The position numbers and the translations under genes were made by a program. Shown piece after piece: positions 6,312-14,345 of a stretch of 23,026 bases of DNA (the first letter of the stretch is position 1; each line of letters starts with the position of its first letter). The DNA comes from Alphaproteobacteria bacterium (GTDB lineage Bacteria > Pseudomonadota > Alphaproteobacteria > Paracaedibacterales > CAITNM01), in contig CANMNU010000005.1 of assembly GCA_947499175.1 (NCBI GenBank), positions 1 to 23,026 of the forward strand, read 5' to 3'. Below the pieces are notes generated by a model, which saw only the letters and a list, made by a program, of their open reading frames with translations, made no database searches and had not been told where the DNA came from.

Positions 6312-9300
6312 ATGTTTAGCCCTAAATTCTTAAATGCCACTTTGCATGAACGGTGGCATCTTATAGAGACTAATTATCGTATTGATGAGACAAGAGCTGT
6401 TGAGGACTTGCTTGAGCAATACAATTACATTACAAAGCATCATGAAGCATCGTCTGCAAATTCTTTAGAAATTATACAAAATTTGCGGCAAAACAAGCCA
6501 AGTCCATTGCGTATTGAGAGCTTGCTGCAAACTTACAGGCTAAGTACTCAAGAAGGTTTGGCGTTAATGTGCATGGCAGAAGCTTTGCTACGTATTCCTG
6601 ATAATAGCACCAAAAGTCAGTTAATTCGCGATAAATTAGGTATAGCTAATTGGGACACAACTGATGAATCAACATGGGTTGAGCGATTGGCTAATTTTAG
6701 CTTAACTCAAGCCAGTAAATTTTTATCACTTGGCGCTTCTGGCTCAATATTTAGCCATATTCCTGGATTAATTAGGCGTTTTGGTGAACCATTAATTCGT
6801 CAAATTATGGCTAAAATTATTCGCACAATGGGTCACCAATTTGTTGTTGGGGAAACCATTGAAAGTGCTGTTGCCAAAAAAGGCAGTGAATTATATTCAT
6901 TTGATATGCTTGGCGAGGGCGCTAAAACTCGCCAAGACGCTACACGTTATTTCAATGCTTACTTAAATGCAATTAATGCTTTAAAGGGTCAGACTGGTGA
7001 TATTGAGGCGCGATCAAGCATTTCAATAAAGCTATCAGCTCTCCACCCACGTTATGAAGTATTAAAACGTGAAACAGTTAAAGCTGAACTTACAGAAATA
7101 TTGCTCAAGCTTTGCCAAGCAGCGAAAGCAGCTGAGGTTCTATTAACAGTTGATGCAGAAGAAACTGAACGTTTGGAGCTTTCATTAGAAATTATTCACG
7201 ATGTTTATACAGATAAGTCATTAAAAGGTTGGGGTGGTTTTGGTTTGGCAGTGCAATCTTACCAAAAACGTGCGCCATATGTGATTGATTGGCTTTGTGA
7301 TTTGGCAAAATGTGTTCAAGAGAAAATGCATATTCGTTTGGTTAAGGGGGCTTATTGGGATAGTGAAATTAAATGGGCCCAGGAACGTGGCTTAAGCAAT
7401 TATGCAACATTTACCCAAAAACCACATACTGATTTGTCATATTTGGTTTGTGCACAAAAAATTTTAAAGGCTTCCCCATTAATTTACGGTCAATTTGCTA
7501 CCCATAATGCTTATACAGCCTCGTTTGTTATAGAAATGGCAAATCAGCTTGGAGTTAGCGCGTTTGAGTTGCAAAGGCTTTATGGTATGGGTGAGGCGCT
7601 TTATAGCAACATTAATGTGCGCCAACGTATTTATGGCCCGGTTGGGATTTACAAGGATTTGCTGGCTTATTTGGTGCGCAGGTTGCTTGAAAATGGTGCC
7701 AATAGCAGTTTTGTGCACCAAATTTATGATCCTCAGTTGCCTGTTGAGGCGCTTTGTCAAAATGTTACGGCTCAGTGTCAGCTAACCCAAAACAAGCCAC
7801 ATCCGGCTATAAAAATTCCCAGTGAAATGTACGGTGATTACCGTAGAAATTCAAAGGGTTATGATCTTTCTAACTATAGCTATTTAACCGCTATGCAAAA
7901 AGCTTTGCATAACTATTCTTTGAAAGATGCCCCTGAACTATTGCAAGAAGTTCAGCTTAAAAAACTTTTAGAAATTGCTAGTCAGGCTCAGCCTAGCTGG
8001 GATCGTTTAGGTTCCCAGAAGCGCGCTCAAGTTTTAGAAACATTTGGTGATCTTTTAGAAAAAAATCGCCAAGAATTAATTAAAATATTGTGCGTTGAAG
8101 CTAAGAAAACTTTGGCTGACTGCCTGGCTGAGGTGCGTGAAGCTGTTGATTTTTGTTATTATTATGCAAACCAAGCGCGCAAACATTTAAATGAACCTGT
8201 GCAACTGCCTGGTCCAACAGGTGAATTAAATAACCTGTCATATCATGCACGTGGTGTGTTTGTTTGTATTGCTCCATGGAATTTTCCATTAGCGATATTT
8301 TTAGGTCAAGCTTTGGCTGCATTAGTAACTGGCAATGCGGTTTTGGTAAAACCTGCACACCAAACACCAAGAATTGGGTTGTTTGCTGTGGAACTTGCTT
8401 ATAAAGCAGGAGTGCCGAGGGATGTATTACAGTTTATTCACAGTAAGGGTCGCAATGTTTCCCAGTACCTTTTGAGTGACCATAGGGTAAGCGGAGTTGT
8501 TTTTACTGGTTCAACTGCAACAGCCATGCAAATTAATCGTAATTTAGCAAATCGCGAAGGACCCATTATACCTTTAATTGCTGAAACAGGCGGTATGAAT
8601 GCAATGATTGTTGATTCATCTGCGTTGCATGAACAGGTGGTGACTGATGTTATTAGTTCCGCCTATCAAAGCGCTGGGCAACGCTGTTCAGCACTTAGAT
8701 TTTTATTTATTCAAGATGATGTGGCAGATGATTTGCTGCATATGCTAAGCAATGCCATGGCTGAGCTCGAAGTTAATGATCAGCGTCATTTAAGTACAGA
8801 TGTCGGCCCTGTTATTGATAGTCTTGCAAGGCAAGCACTTGAAGAGCATGTAATTTATTTAAAAGACCTAGAAAGTAACGGACAGGCAAAAAGTATTTAT
8901 GCTTGTGACGCACCCCAATGTGGGGGATTTTTCGGGCCACAGCTTTGGGAAATTAGCAGTATTAATCTATTGAAGGAAGAAGTATTTGGGCCGATTGTAC
9001 ATGTGATTCGTTTTAAGGCTGATGATTTGGAAAAAGTTTTTCAGCAAATTAATGCTACCAATTATGGGTTGACCATGGGGATTCATAGTCGTTTAGAATC
9101 AACCATTGCAATGGCTGAACGTCTTGCGAAGGTAGGCAACCTATATATAAACCGTAACATGATAGGTGCCGTAGTTGGTGTACAGCCATTTGGTGGCGAA
9201 GGTCTTTCTGGAACTGGGCCAAAAGCTGGTGGGCCAAATTATTTGTTACGCTTTGTGTGTGAGCGTACTTTTACGCAAAATATTACAGCTTGTGGCGGTA

Positions 9301-9326
9301 ATACGACGTTGTTGAGCATTATTTAA
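6312..9326 (+). CDS. putA: Bifunctional PutA: proline dehydrogenase / pyrroline-5-carboxylate (P5C) dehydrogenase
   Basis: PutA oxidises proline to glutamate in two steps, feeding electrons to the quinone pool and making NADH. The product is 1004 residues, the length of the two-enzyme form without the N-terminal DNA-binding domain, so autoregulation of put genes by PutA is not expected. The first half is the FAD-dependent proline dehydrogenase barrel (VDAEETERLELSLEI, RLVKGAYWDSEIKWA with Lys345, FATHN with His398). The second half is an aldehyde dehydrogenase with PWNFP (Asn657), the general-base Glu758 in AETGG, and the catalytic Cys792 in GQRCSA. The ATG at 6312 follows a strong GGAGAG site; an in-frame TTG at 6300 lies before that site and is not used. 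The only gap before it is the tRNA-Pro gene. Confidence 0.96.
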   Translation: MFSPKFLNATLHERWHLIETNYRIDETRAVEDLLEQYNYITKHHEASSANSLEIIQNLRQNKPSPLRIESLLQTYRLSTQEGLALMCMAEALLRIPDNSTKSQLIRDKLGIANWDTTDESTWVERLANFSLTQASKFLSLGASGSIFSHIPGLIRRFGEPLIRQIMAKIIRTMGHQFVVGETIESAVAKKGSELYSFDMLGEGAKTRQDATRYFNAYLNAINALKGQTGDIEARSSISIKLSALHPRYEVLKRETVKAELTEILLKLCQAAKAAEVLLTVDAEETERLELSLEIIHDVYTDKSLKGWGGFGLAVQSYQKRAPYVIDWLCDLAKCVQEKMHIRLVKGAYWDSEIKWAQERGLSNYATFTQKPHTDLSYLVCAQKILKASPLIYGQFATHNAYTASFVIEMANQLGVSAFELQRLYGMGEALYSNINVRQRIYGPVGIYKDLLAYLVRRLLENGANSSFVHQIYDPQLPVEALCQNVTAQCQLTQNKPHPAIKIPSEMYGDYRRNSKGYDLSNYSYLTAMQKALHNYSLKDAPELLQEVQLKKLLEIASQAQPSWDRLGSQKRAQVLETFGDLLEKNRQELIKILCVEAKKTLADCLAEVREAVDFCYYYANQARKHLNEPVQLPGPTGELNNLSYHARGVFVCIAPWNFPLAIFLGQALAALVTGNAVLVKPAHQTPRIGLFAVELAYKAGVPRDVLQFIHSKGRNVSQYLLSDHRVSGVVFTGSTATAMQINRNLANREGPIIPLIAETGGMNAMIVDSSALHEQVVTDVISSAYQSAGQRCSALRFLFIQDDVADDLLHMLSNAMAELEVNDQRHLSTDVGPVIDSLARQALEEHVIYLKDLESNGQAKSIYACDAPQCGGFFGPQLWEISSINLLKEEVFGPIVHVIRFKADDLEKVFQQINATNYGLTMGIHSRLESTIAMAERLAKVGNLYINRNMIGAVVGVQPFGGEGLSGTGPKAGGPNYLLRFVCERTFTQNITACGGNTTLLSII

Positions 9327-9354
9327 TGTTTTGTATTATTGAAGCGGGTTATTT

Positions 9355-10077
9355 ATGGAATTAGTTGCACGTTTGCGTTCATGGTGTTTTGACTTATTCT
9401 TTTACACCTTTACCATTTCTCTGTTTATAATTTTATGGATACCAGTAGTTTTGTTGCCACGGCGGTTCTGCGTCCTTTGGTTCAAGACCTGGACACATAT
9501 CATTATGTACGCCCTAAAGTTAATTGTTGGGCTTGATTACAAAGTGGTTGGCAAAGAAATATTAGATGAGGCATTGAAAAATGGGCCGGTAATTTTGGCA
9601 TGCAAACATCAATCCGTCTGGGAAACATTAATTTTTTCAACTTTGGTTGATAGATTTGTAATTGTTTTAAAAAAACAATTAGTGCAAATACCAGGTTATG
9701 GTAGTTACTTGATTAAACTTAATAGTATTGTCATTGATCGTTCAAATAGCATTAAATCGCTAAAGTCTTTATTGAAACAAGGGCATCAAGCAATTTCAAA
9801 CAATATGTCCATTCTAATTTTTCCTGAGGGAAGGCGTGGTAACTATGGTGATCCGGTCAAATTGCAGTCTGGGATTGGTGTTATTTACAAAGAACTAAAT
9901 GTACCTGTTGTGCCAATTGCTTTAAATTCTGGTAAATTTTGGGCTAGGCGTTCAAGGTTCAAAAGGGCTGGTTGTATCACCATGGAATTTCTTGACCCCA
10001 TTCCTGCTGGATTACCTAAAGGTGAATTCTTGCCTTTGTTACAAGAACGCATGGAAACTGCTTGCGCAAAGCTTTAA
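9355..10077 (+). CDS. plsC: 1-acylglycerol-3-phosphate acyltransferase (PlsC family)
   Basis: PlsC acylates lysophosphatidic acid to phosphatidic acid at the inner membrane. The 240-residue product has an N-terminal membrane segment (about 12-36) and then the acyltransferase block I KHQSVWET, with His85. The usual HX4D acid is Glu90 here, a known variant in alphaproteobacterial PlsC-like enzymes. Block III is FPEGRR at 156-161, and VPVVPIAL follows. It starts 28 bases after putA and may share its transcript. It converges on cdsA, whose product consumes phosphatidic acid, and the two stop codons overlap by 4 bases. Confidence 0.9.
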   Translation: MELVARLRSWCFDLFFYTFTISLFIILWIPVVLLPRRFCVLWFKTWTHIIMYALKLIVGLDYKVVGKEILDEALKNGPVILACKHQSVWETLIFSTLVDRFVIVLKKQLVQIPGYGSYLIKLNSIVIDRSNSIKSLKSLLKQGHQAISNNMSILIFPEGRRGNYGDPVKLQSGIGVIYKELNVPVVPIALNSGKFWARRSRFKRAGCITMEFLDPIPAGLPKGEFLPLLQERMETACAKL

Positions 10078-10868
10078 CGAGCCTGCATTGCTAAATATAG
10101 GATACCAATTGCGAAACTCACCGCTAATAAGCTATCCATGCGATCAAGCATGCCTCCGTGGCCTGGTAAAAAGCTACCGGAATCTTTGACATTGAAATAA
10201 CGTTTACTCCACGATTCAAGTAAATCACCGCCTTGGGCAAGCAACACGCTAGCGCCTGCAAAGACCCAAAAAGGAATGCCAACATTTAGTTGTAATGCTT
10301 TAATTAGAAGGTAAACTCCAACTAATCCAATAATTATGCCGCCAGCAAAACCAGACCAAGTCTTATTGGGGCTAATGGCGGGGGCTAACTTTGTTCCACC
10401 GATAATTTTACCTGCTAAAAAAGCTCCAGTATCTACACACCAAACAAGTGTTAATACTGTCAAAATAAAATGGGATCCCATGTTGGGCATAATATGAATA
10501 ACAATCACCATGGCGCTAGTTATATACAAATAACCGCCATAAATAATTTTAAGTTTTTGTGGTTTAAGGGCTATTAAACACGACACCAAGCTAAAGCTAA
10601 ACAAATATATAAGTAAAATATTAATTTGAGGAATTGGAAGAAAGCCCAGTAAAATTGTAAAAAAGCAAATAAAATTTGTCCAATGATGTGGAATGCCAAA
10701 GCTTAATTTTGACCATTCCCTTAGCAAGCCAGCTGCTGCTAACAAAGATATGATTTTAAAAAAAAGTGGGTCTTGAAAAATAATAAAAATAACTAGTGGG
10801 ATTGCTACCAGTCCAGTTAAAATTCGTGGTAATAAATCACTCCTAGGCTGCGACACTGTATAAGCCAT
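10074..10868 (-). CDS. cdsA: Phosphatidate cytidylyltransferase (CDP-diglyceride synthase)
   Basis: CdsA converts phosphatidic acid and CTP to CDP-diacylglycerol, the precursor of membrane phospholipids. The 264-residue product is a polytopic membrane protein. It ends in the family signature (219-245) running from Ser-Trp-Ser-Lys-Arg through VKDSGSFLPGHGG to LDRMD, which contains the metal-binding acidic residues. I chose the ATG at 10868, preceded by an AGGAC site, over an in-frame TTG at 10898. The gene overlaps the end of uppS by 26 bases, pointing to translational coupling in accA-uppS-cdsA. Confidence 0.93.
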   Translation of the reverse strand: MAYTVSQPRSDLLPRILTGLVAIPLVIFIIFQDPLFFKIISLLAAAGLLREWSKLSFGIPHHWTNFICFFTILLGFLPIPQINILLIYLFSFSLVSCLIALKPQKLKIIYGGYLYITSAMVIVIHIMPNMGSHFILTVLTLVWCVDTGAFLAGKIIGGTKLAPAISPNKTWSGFAGGIIIGLVGVYLLIKALQLNVGIPFWVFAGASVLLAQGGDLLESWSKRYFNVKDSGSFLPGHGGMLDRMDSLLAVSFAIGILYLAMQAR

Positions 10869-11565
10869 ATGTCCTGTGCCTTTTTGAATATTGTTCAATT
10901 GCTAAATCTAATTGTTTGGCGCCAAAGTCCGGCCAGAAACAATCAACAAAAAAGTATTCAGTGTAAGCCATTTGCCACAACAAATAATTACTTACGCGCA
11001 ATTCACCACCGGGACGAATAAGTAGATCCGGATCAGGAACAAAGTGGGTATCAAGACTTTTACTAATTAATTCTTCAGTTATATCTTCGGGTTGCAAAAT
11101 TCCATTTTTAACATCTGTTGCAATTTTTTGGGTTGCTCGTTTTATATCATCACGGCCACCGTAACTTAGGGCCAAAATTAGAGTAATGCCAGTGTTTTCC
11201 TGGGTGCGTTTCTCAACCGATTGCATTAAATCTTGTAAATCTTTGGCAAATGCCGTTTTATCACCAATAATTTTTATGCGTACATTGCTTTTCATTAACT
11301 TATCAACTGAGTGTTGTAAGTACCAACGGAACAGTCCCATTAGTTCCATTACCCATTCATGCTCACGTTGCCAATTTTCAGAAGAAAAGGCCCAAAGGGT
11401 AATGTACTCAATGCCAAGTTCAGCAGCACGACGCACTACTTCTTCTGCGGCTTTTGCGCCAGCTCTGTGACCTGCAATAATCGGCAATGATCTCGCTTTA
11501 GCCCAGCGACCGTTACCATCCATAATGATTGCAACATGTTTGGGAATGTTCAGTTTCAACATCAT
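10843..11565 (-). CDS. uppS: Isoprenyl (undecaprenyl) diphosphate synthase
   Basis: UppS condenses isopentenyl diphosphate units in cis onto farnesyl diphosphate to make the C55 carrier for peptidoglycan and other envelope polymers. The 240-residue product has the normal length. It carries HVAIIMDGNGRW with catalytic Asp16, SSENW, and the C-terminal substrate-binding RPGGELRVSNYLLWQ (from 184). Two ATG codons at 11565 and 11562 are possible starts. It is the middle gene of accA-uppS-cdsA, 28 bases after accA and overlapping cdsA. The uppS-cdsA pairing is common in bacteria; dxr, which often follows, is absent. Confidence 0.95.
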   Translation of the reverse strand: MMLKLNIPKHVAIIMDGNGRWAKARSLPIIAGHRAGAKAAEEVVRRAAELGIEYITLWAFSSENWQREHEWVMELMGLFRWYLQHSVDKLMKSNVRIKIIGDKTAFAKDLQDLMQSVEKRTQENTGITLILALSYGGRDDIKRATQKIATDVKNGILQPEDITEELISKSLDTHFVPDPDLLIRPGGELRVSNYLLWQMAYTEYFFVDCFWPDFGAKQLDLAIEQYSKRHRTYGLYSVAA

Positions 11566-11593
11566 AATTAGTACTGCCTTTTGCTAAGTATTA

Positions 11594-12547
11594 TCAAAAA
11601 CTTTTTTGGCCCATTTTTAAAAATTTTTCACGGCGCATTTGCTTTAACTGTTGGCCGCTGTGGTTCATAAGATCACTTAAGACAGTTACGATATGTCGCT
11701 TGACTGATTCCATAACTTGGCTGGGGAAACGCTGGGCGCCACCAATTGGTTCTGGAATAATGTAGTCAATAATTCCTAAATGAAATAGATCTTGGGCAGT
11801 AATTTTTTGGGCCTCAGCGGCTTCAGGGGCCTTTGTGGCACTACGCCATAAAATTGATGCACAACCTTCAGGTGAAATTACAGCATAAATTGCATGTTCT
11901 AGCATCACTACGGAATTGGCTGTAGCAATAGCAATAGCGCCGCCTGAGCTACCTTCACCAATAACAATAGCTATTAGCGGCACCTCAATAGTTAAGCATT
12001 TTTCAATGCTTTTAGCGATTGCTTCTGCTTGTCCGCGTTCCTCTGCTTCAATTCCTGGATAGGCGCCGGGGGTATCAATAAAGGTAATGACCGGCAACTT
12101 AAAACGGTTCGCAATGTCCATTAAACGTTGGGCTTTACGATAACCTTCAGGTTTTGGCATGCCAAAATTGTGGCGTACTCTGGATTCGGTGTCGTTACCT
12201 TTTTCTTGGCCAATAACCATTACTGACTGGCCATTTAAATTAGCAAGGCCACCAACGATACTTTGATCATCACCAAATAAACGATCGCCTGCTAATGGCA
12301 CAAAATCACTAAAAATTGCTGCAATATATTGCAAATAACGCGGCCGATCAGGATGGCGAGCTATTTGTACCTTTTGCCACGGAGTAAGGCTGGTATAAGT
12401 TTGGCGCATCATTTTATCAGCTTTATTTTGAAGTTTCGATACTTCATCAGCGATATTTAGATCTTTATTGTTGGATAAATGCTTTAGTTCCTCAATTTTT
12501 CCAACAAGTTCAGCTATAGGCTTTTCAAATTCTAAAAATTTATTCAT
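11594..12547 (-). CDS. accA: Acetyl-CoA carboxylase carboxyltransferase subunit alpha
   Basis: AccA and AccD form the carboxyltransferase that makes malonyl-CoA for fatty-acid synthesis. The 317-residue product is typical in length. It starts with the expected FLEFEKPIAELVGKIEEL and holds the crotonase-fold core, with ITFIDTPGAYPGIEAEERGQ and VIGEGSSGGAIAI. It leads the leftward operon with uppS and cdsA, joining fatty-acid, carrier-lipid and phospholipid synthesis. A convincing promoter lies upstream (see 12575-12603). No strong ribosome-binding site is visible. Confidence 0.96.
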   Translation of the reverse strand: MNKFLEFEKPIAELVGKIEELKHLSNNKDLNIADEVSKLQNKADKMMRQTYTSLTPWQKVQIARHPDRPRYLQYIAAIFSDFVPLAGDRLFGDDQSIVGGLANLNGQSVMVIGQEKGNDTESRVRHNFGMPKPEGYRKAQRLMDIANRFKLPVITFIDTPGAYPGIEAEERGQAEAIAKSIEKCLTIEVPLIAIVIGEGSSGGAIAIATANSVVMLEHAIYAVISPEGCASILWRSATKAPEAAEAQKITAQDLFHLGIIDYIIPEPIGGAQRFPSQVMESVKRHIVTVLSDLMNHSGQQLKQMRREKFLKMGQKSF

Positions 12548-12574
12548 GTAGTCGGATCATGAGTCTATGCGTAT

Positions 12575-12603
12575 GGTATAGGATGTTTTTGAGAATTTTT
12601 CAA
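12575..12603 (-). promoter_or_regulatory. Sigma-70-type promoter of accA-uppS-cdsA
   Basis: On the minus strand TTGAAA (12598-12603) and TATACC (12575-12580) are separated by exactly 17 bases. Five of six -35 and four of six -10 positions match the consensus. The -10 element lies 27 bases upstream of the accA ATG, allowing a short leader. Confidence 0.6.
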
Positions 12604-12640
12604 GTTTTAAGTTAAAATTGTGAAATTAGCTTAGTTTCTA

Positions 12641-12945
12641 TCTTTTCATTTTAACCGTGTAGCGAAAATCTCGGGGCTTGCCCCCGTGATGGATAGCCCT
12701 CTCCTTACGATCGTATAGGCTATCCACCATATGGAAATCCAAAGAAATACACACCATGTTTTTCGTATAGAGCCACTTTCGTAAATGTGTAACGACCCCC
12801 TTAAGCGCGCTAAAGATCCCCAAAATAAGGAACCATTGCGATGGGCACTAACTGCCTTACCCTTATTCCACATGCAATGACGCGTATTTGCTAGGTTTCG
12901 TCATTACGAGGCCATTTATGGCCGTGGTGATCTAGTGAAAAAAGC
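12641..12945. repeat. Non-coding patch of hairpin-forming repeats
   Basis: No gene is supported here. Seen features are: a hairpin with CGGGG/CCCCG and a CUUG loop at 12672-12686; a 9-bp perfect inverted repeat TGGATAGCC (12690-12698) / GGCTATCCA (12718-12726) enclosing the palindrome TACGATCGTA (12706-12715); and a hairpin at 12901-12930, GGCCAT-TT-ATGGCC extended by seven pairs including G-T. The last begins with GTCATTACGAGGCCA at 12900-12914, related to a copy at 13985-13999. CGTCATTGC also occurs inverted at 12874-12882. The pattern resembles mobile palindromic repeat debris. Confidence 0.6.
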
Positions 12946-13054
12946 ATTGTATTACGTTAAAATAAGATTTGCCGTATCTTTCAAAAGATTTGACAGTTTC
13001 AATTTTTTGAATTATTTGTGGGGCCAGAATAGAAATCAGATTAAGGAGGCGGAT

Positions 13055-13973
13055 ATGATAAAGGCTATAGTTACATGTGTATGGGTGATTACCTCTTCTA
13101 TTTTTTGCATGGAGAAAATAGAAGATCCGCAGAGTATGGCTTTAAGTAAGGAGGCAAAAGAACAGTTTTTTAAGGAAGGATTCATCGTAATCAAAGAATT
13201 TTTTACACTGGAAGAGGTAAAAGAAGTAAAAGCCATAGCTCTTTCCTTATCTGATAAGGCTGAAAAATTATGGGAGAGCGTAAAAAATAATAGTACATCT
13301 GCTGAATCTTTCGAAGTTAAAGCTGTTGATAAAGAAGGAGCTTACCATATTGATTATAAGGGAACTCGCTTTGTTTTGAGCGAGACTAGTGGTGGGAAAA
13401 TCAAAATTAACAGAATAGTTTGGGCAGGTTCAGCAGAACCTAGGCTGCTTAAGGAAGTACGTCAACCCAAATTACTAACAATAATTGCTCAATTATTAGG
13501 TTCAACAGAAGCAGATCAACTAATTAACCAATTACACTTAAAAATTCCCGGAGACGAAGTCGAGTTTGGTCCGCATCAGGATGTGGGAAATCGCCGTATG
13601 TTTGACCCAAAATGGCAAGATTTAAATGGGCAAGGTAGTTTTACAATCGCTCATTGCTATTGATCCCATGACTAAAAACAACGGGCCTATAGAAATTTTT
13701 GAATCTTCACCTAAATATGACATTTTTCTTGATAAAATGACACCTGAAGAAAAGCTAGAAACTCTAAAGCAATTTGGTGAACCACGCTCACTGATTTTAA
13801 ATCCAGGAGATTTGTTGTTAATGGGGCCTTATCTTATTCACCAAAGCGGTGCTAATGATTCCAATCAATCGAGAATTCTTTTCATAAATGGTTTTGCTTT
13901 TCCGGGAGCGAATAAAGAAAAATATCCCGGCAACGGCAGTGCTGAAAAAATAGAGTTAGTATCCAAAAAATAA
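13055..13973 (+). pseudogene. Frameshifted secreted phytanoyl-CoA dioxygenase (PhyH) family protein
   Basis: PhyH-family enzymes are Fe(II)/2-oxoglutarate oxygenases. A first frame (13055-13663) and a second (13626-13973) make one protein of about 305 residues once an extra T in TAGTTTTACA (13636-13645) is removed, giving ...GQGSLQSLIAIDPM. The metal triad is present: His174 and Asp176 in HQD, and a distal His at codon 13839-13841. The 2-oxoglutarate-binding Arg is probably codon 13872-13874. The ATG at 13055 has an ideal AAGGAGG site 5 bases before it; an open GTG further upstream (12935) is not used. The N-terminus MIKAIVTCVWVITSSIFC looks like a signal peptide, followed by Met-Glu. The substrate is unknown. 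Related repeats flank the gene on both sides, suggesting it came as an accessory unit. Confidence 0.78.
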
Positions 13974-14345
13974 CAATTATCATTGTCATTGCGAAGCCAC
14001 CAGTATAGGCATAACCGTACCGAGCGTGTAATTTTGGCAATAGATTAAGTTGCTCTGCTCAGAAAAAAGTCTAAGCCAGACAATGGTTGCAGCTGTTTTG
14101 TAGTTTAAACAGTCCGCAAAGCTACTCATATCTCTAGGTGTTGAATTTTTAGAGATATTCCCTGAATTCACTCATAAACTGCCCTAAAACATTTCAAAAT
14201 ATATAAACAGCTCGGTCGCTTGCGGCCGAGTTGTTTATATGCACCATTCAGTTTTTGTGAAATTATTTTTTAAGAAATTATTAACCAATTATTAATGTTT
14301 TATTGCCATAATAACATATATCAAACTCAAAAAATGGTATAAATA
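13974..14345. repeat. Non-coding gap with repeat remnants and hairpins
   Basis: I see no credible gene in these 372 bases. GTCATTGCGAAGCCA (13985-13999) matches the repeat at 12900-12914 at 13 of 15 positions. ATATCTCTA (14128-14136) and TAGAGATAT (14150-14158) form a 9-bp stem with a 13-base loop. A longer palindrome at 14201-14240 is listed separately. A 61-codon minus-strand frame (13986-14171) runs across the repeat and is not supported. Confidence 0.55.
14201..14240. repeat. 40-base palindrome (19-bp stem, TT loop)
   Basis: Bases 14201-14219 pair with 14222-14240 over 19 positions. Seventeen are Watson-Crick and two are G-T pairs, around a CGC-TT-GCG centre that would form a CUUG tetraloop in RNA. 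There is no T-run on either side, so it is not a standard intrinsic terminator on sequence alone. It sits between the PhyH remnant and the leucine-rich-repeat gene and could still stop transcription or shield transcript ends. Confidence 0.8.

Noticed and set aside
12638..12873. Two overlapping minus-strand frames of 61 and 75 codons
   Set aside because: They run through hairpin repeats, lack ribosome-binding sites and have no family-like sequence; the DNA structure explains them better.
12935..13054. Longer PhyH start at a GTG
   Set aside because: The ATG at 13055 has a perfect ribosome-binding site and begins a signal peptide; the extra 40 residues overlap the repeat.
13626..13663. Programmed frameshifting as the explanation for the split PhyH gene
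   Set aside because: No slippery +1 signal such as a rare codon or stop context is apparent, and PhyH enzymes are not known to use it; an indel is simpler.
13986..14171. 61-codon minus-strand frame
   Set aside because: It spans repeat remnants and a hairpin and has no protein-like conservation that I recognise.
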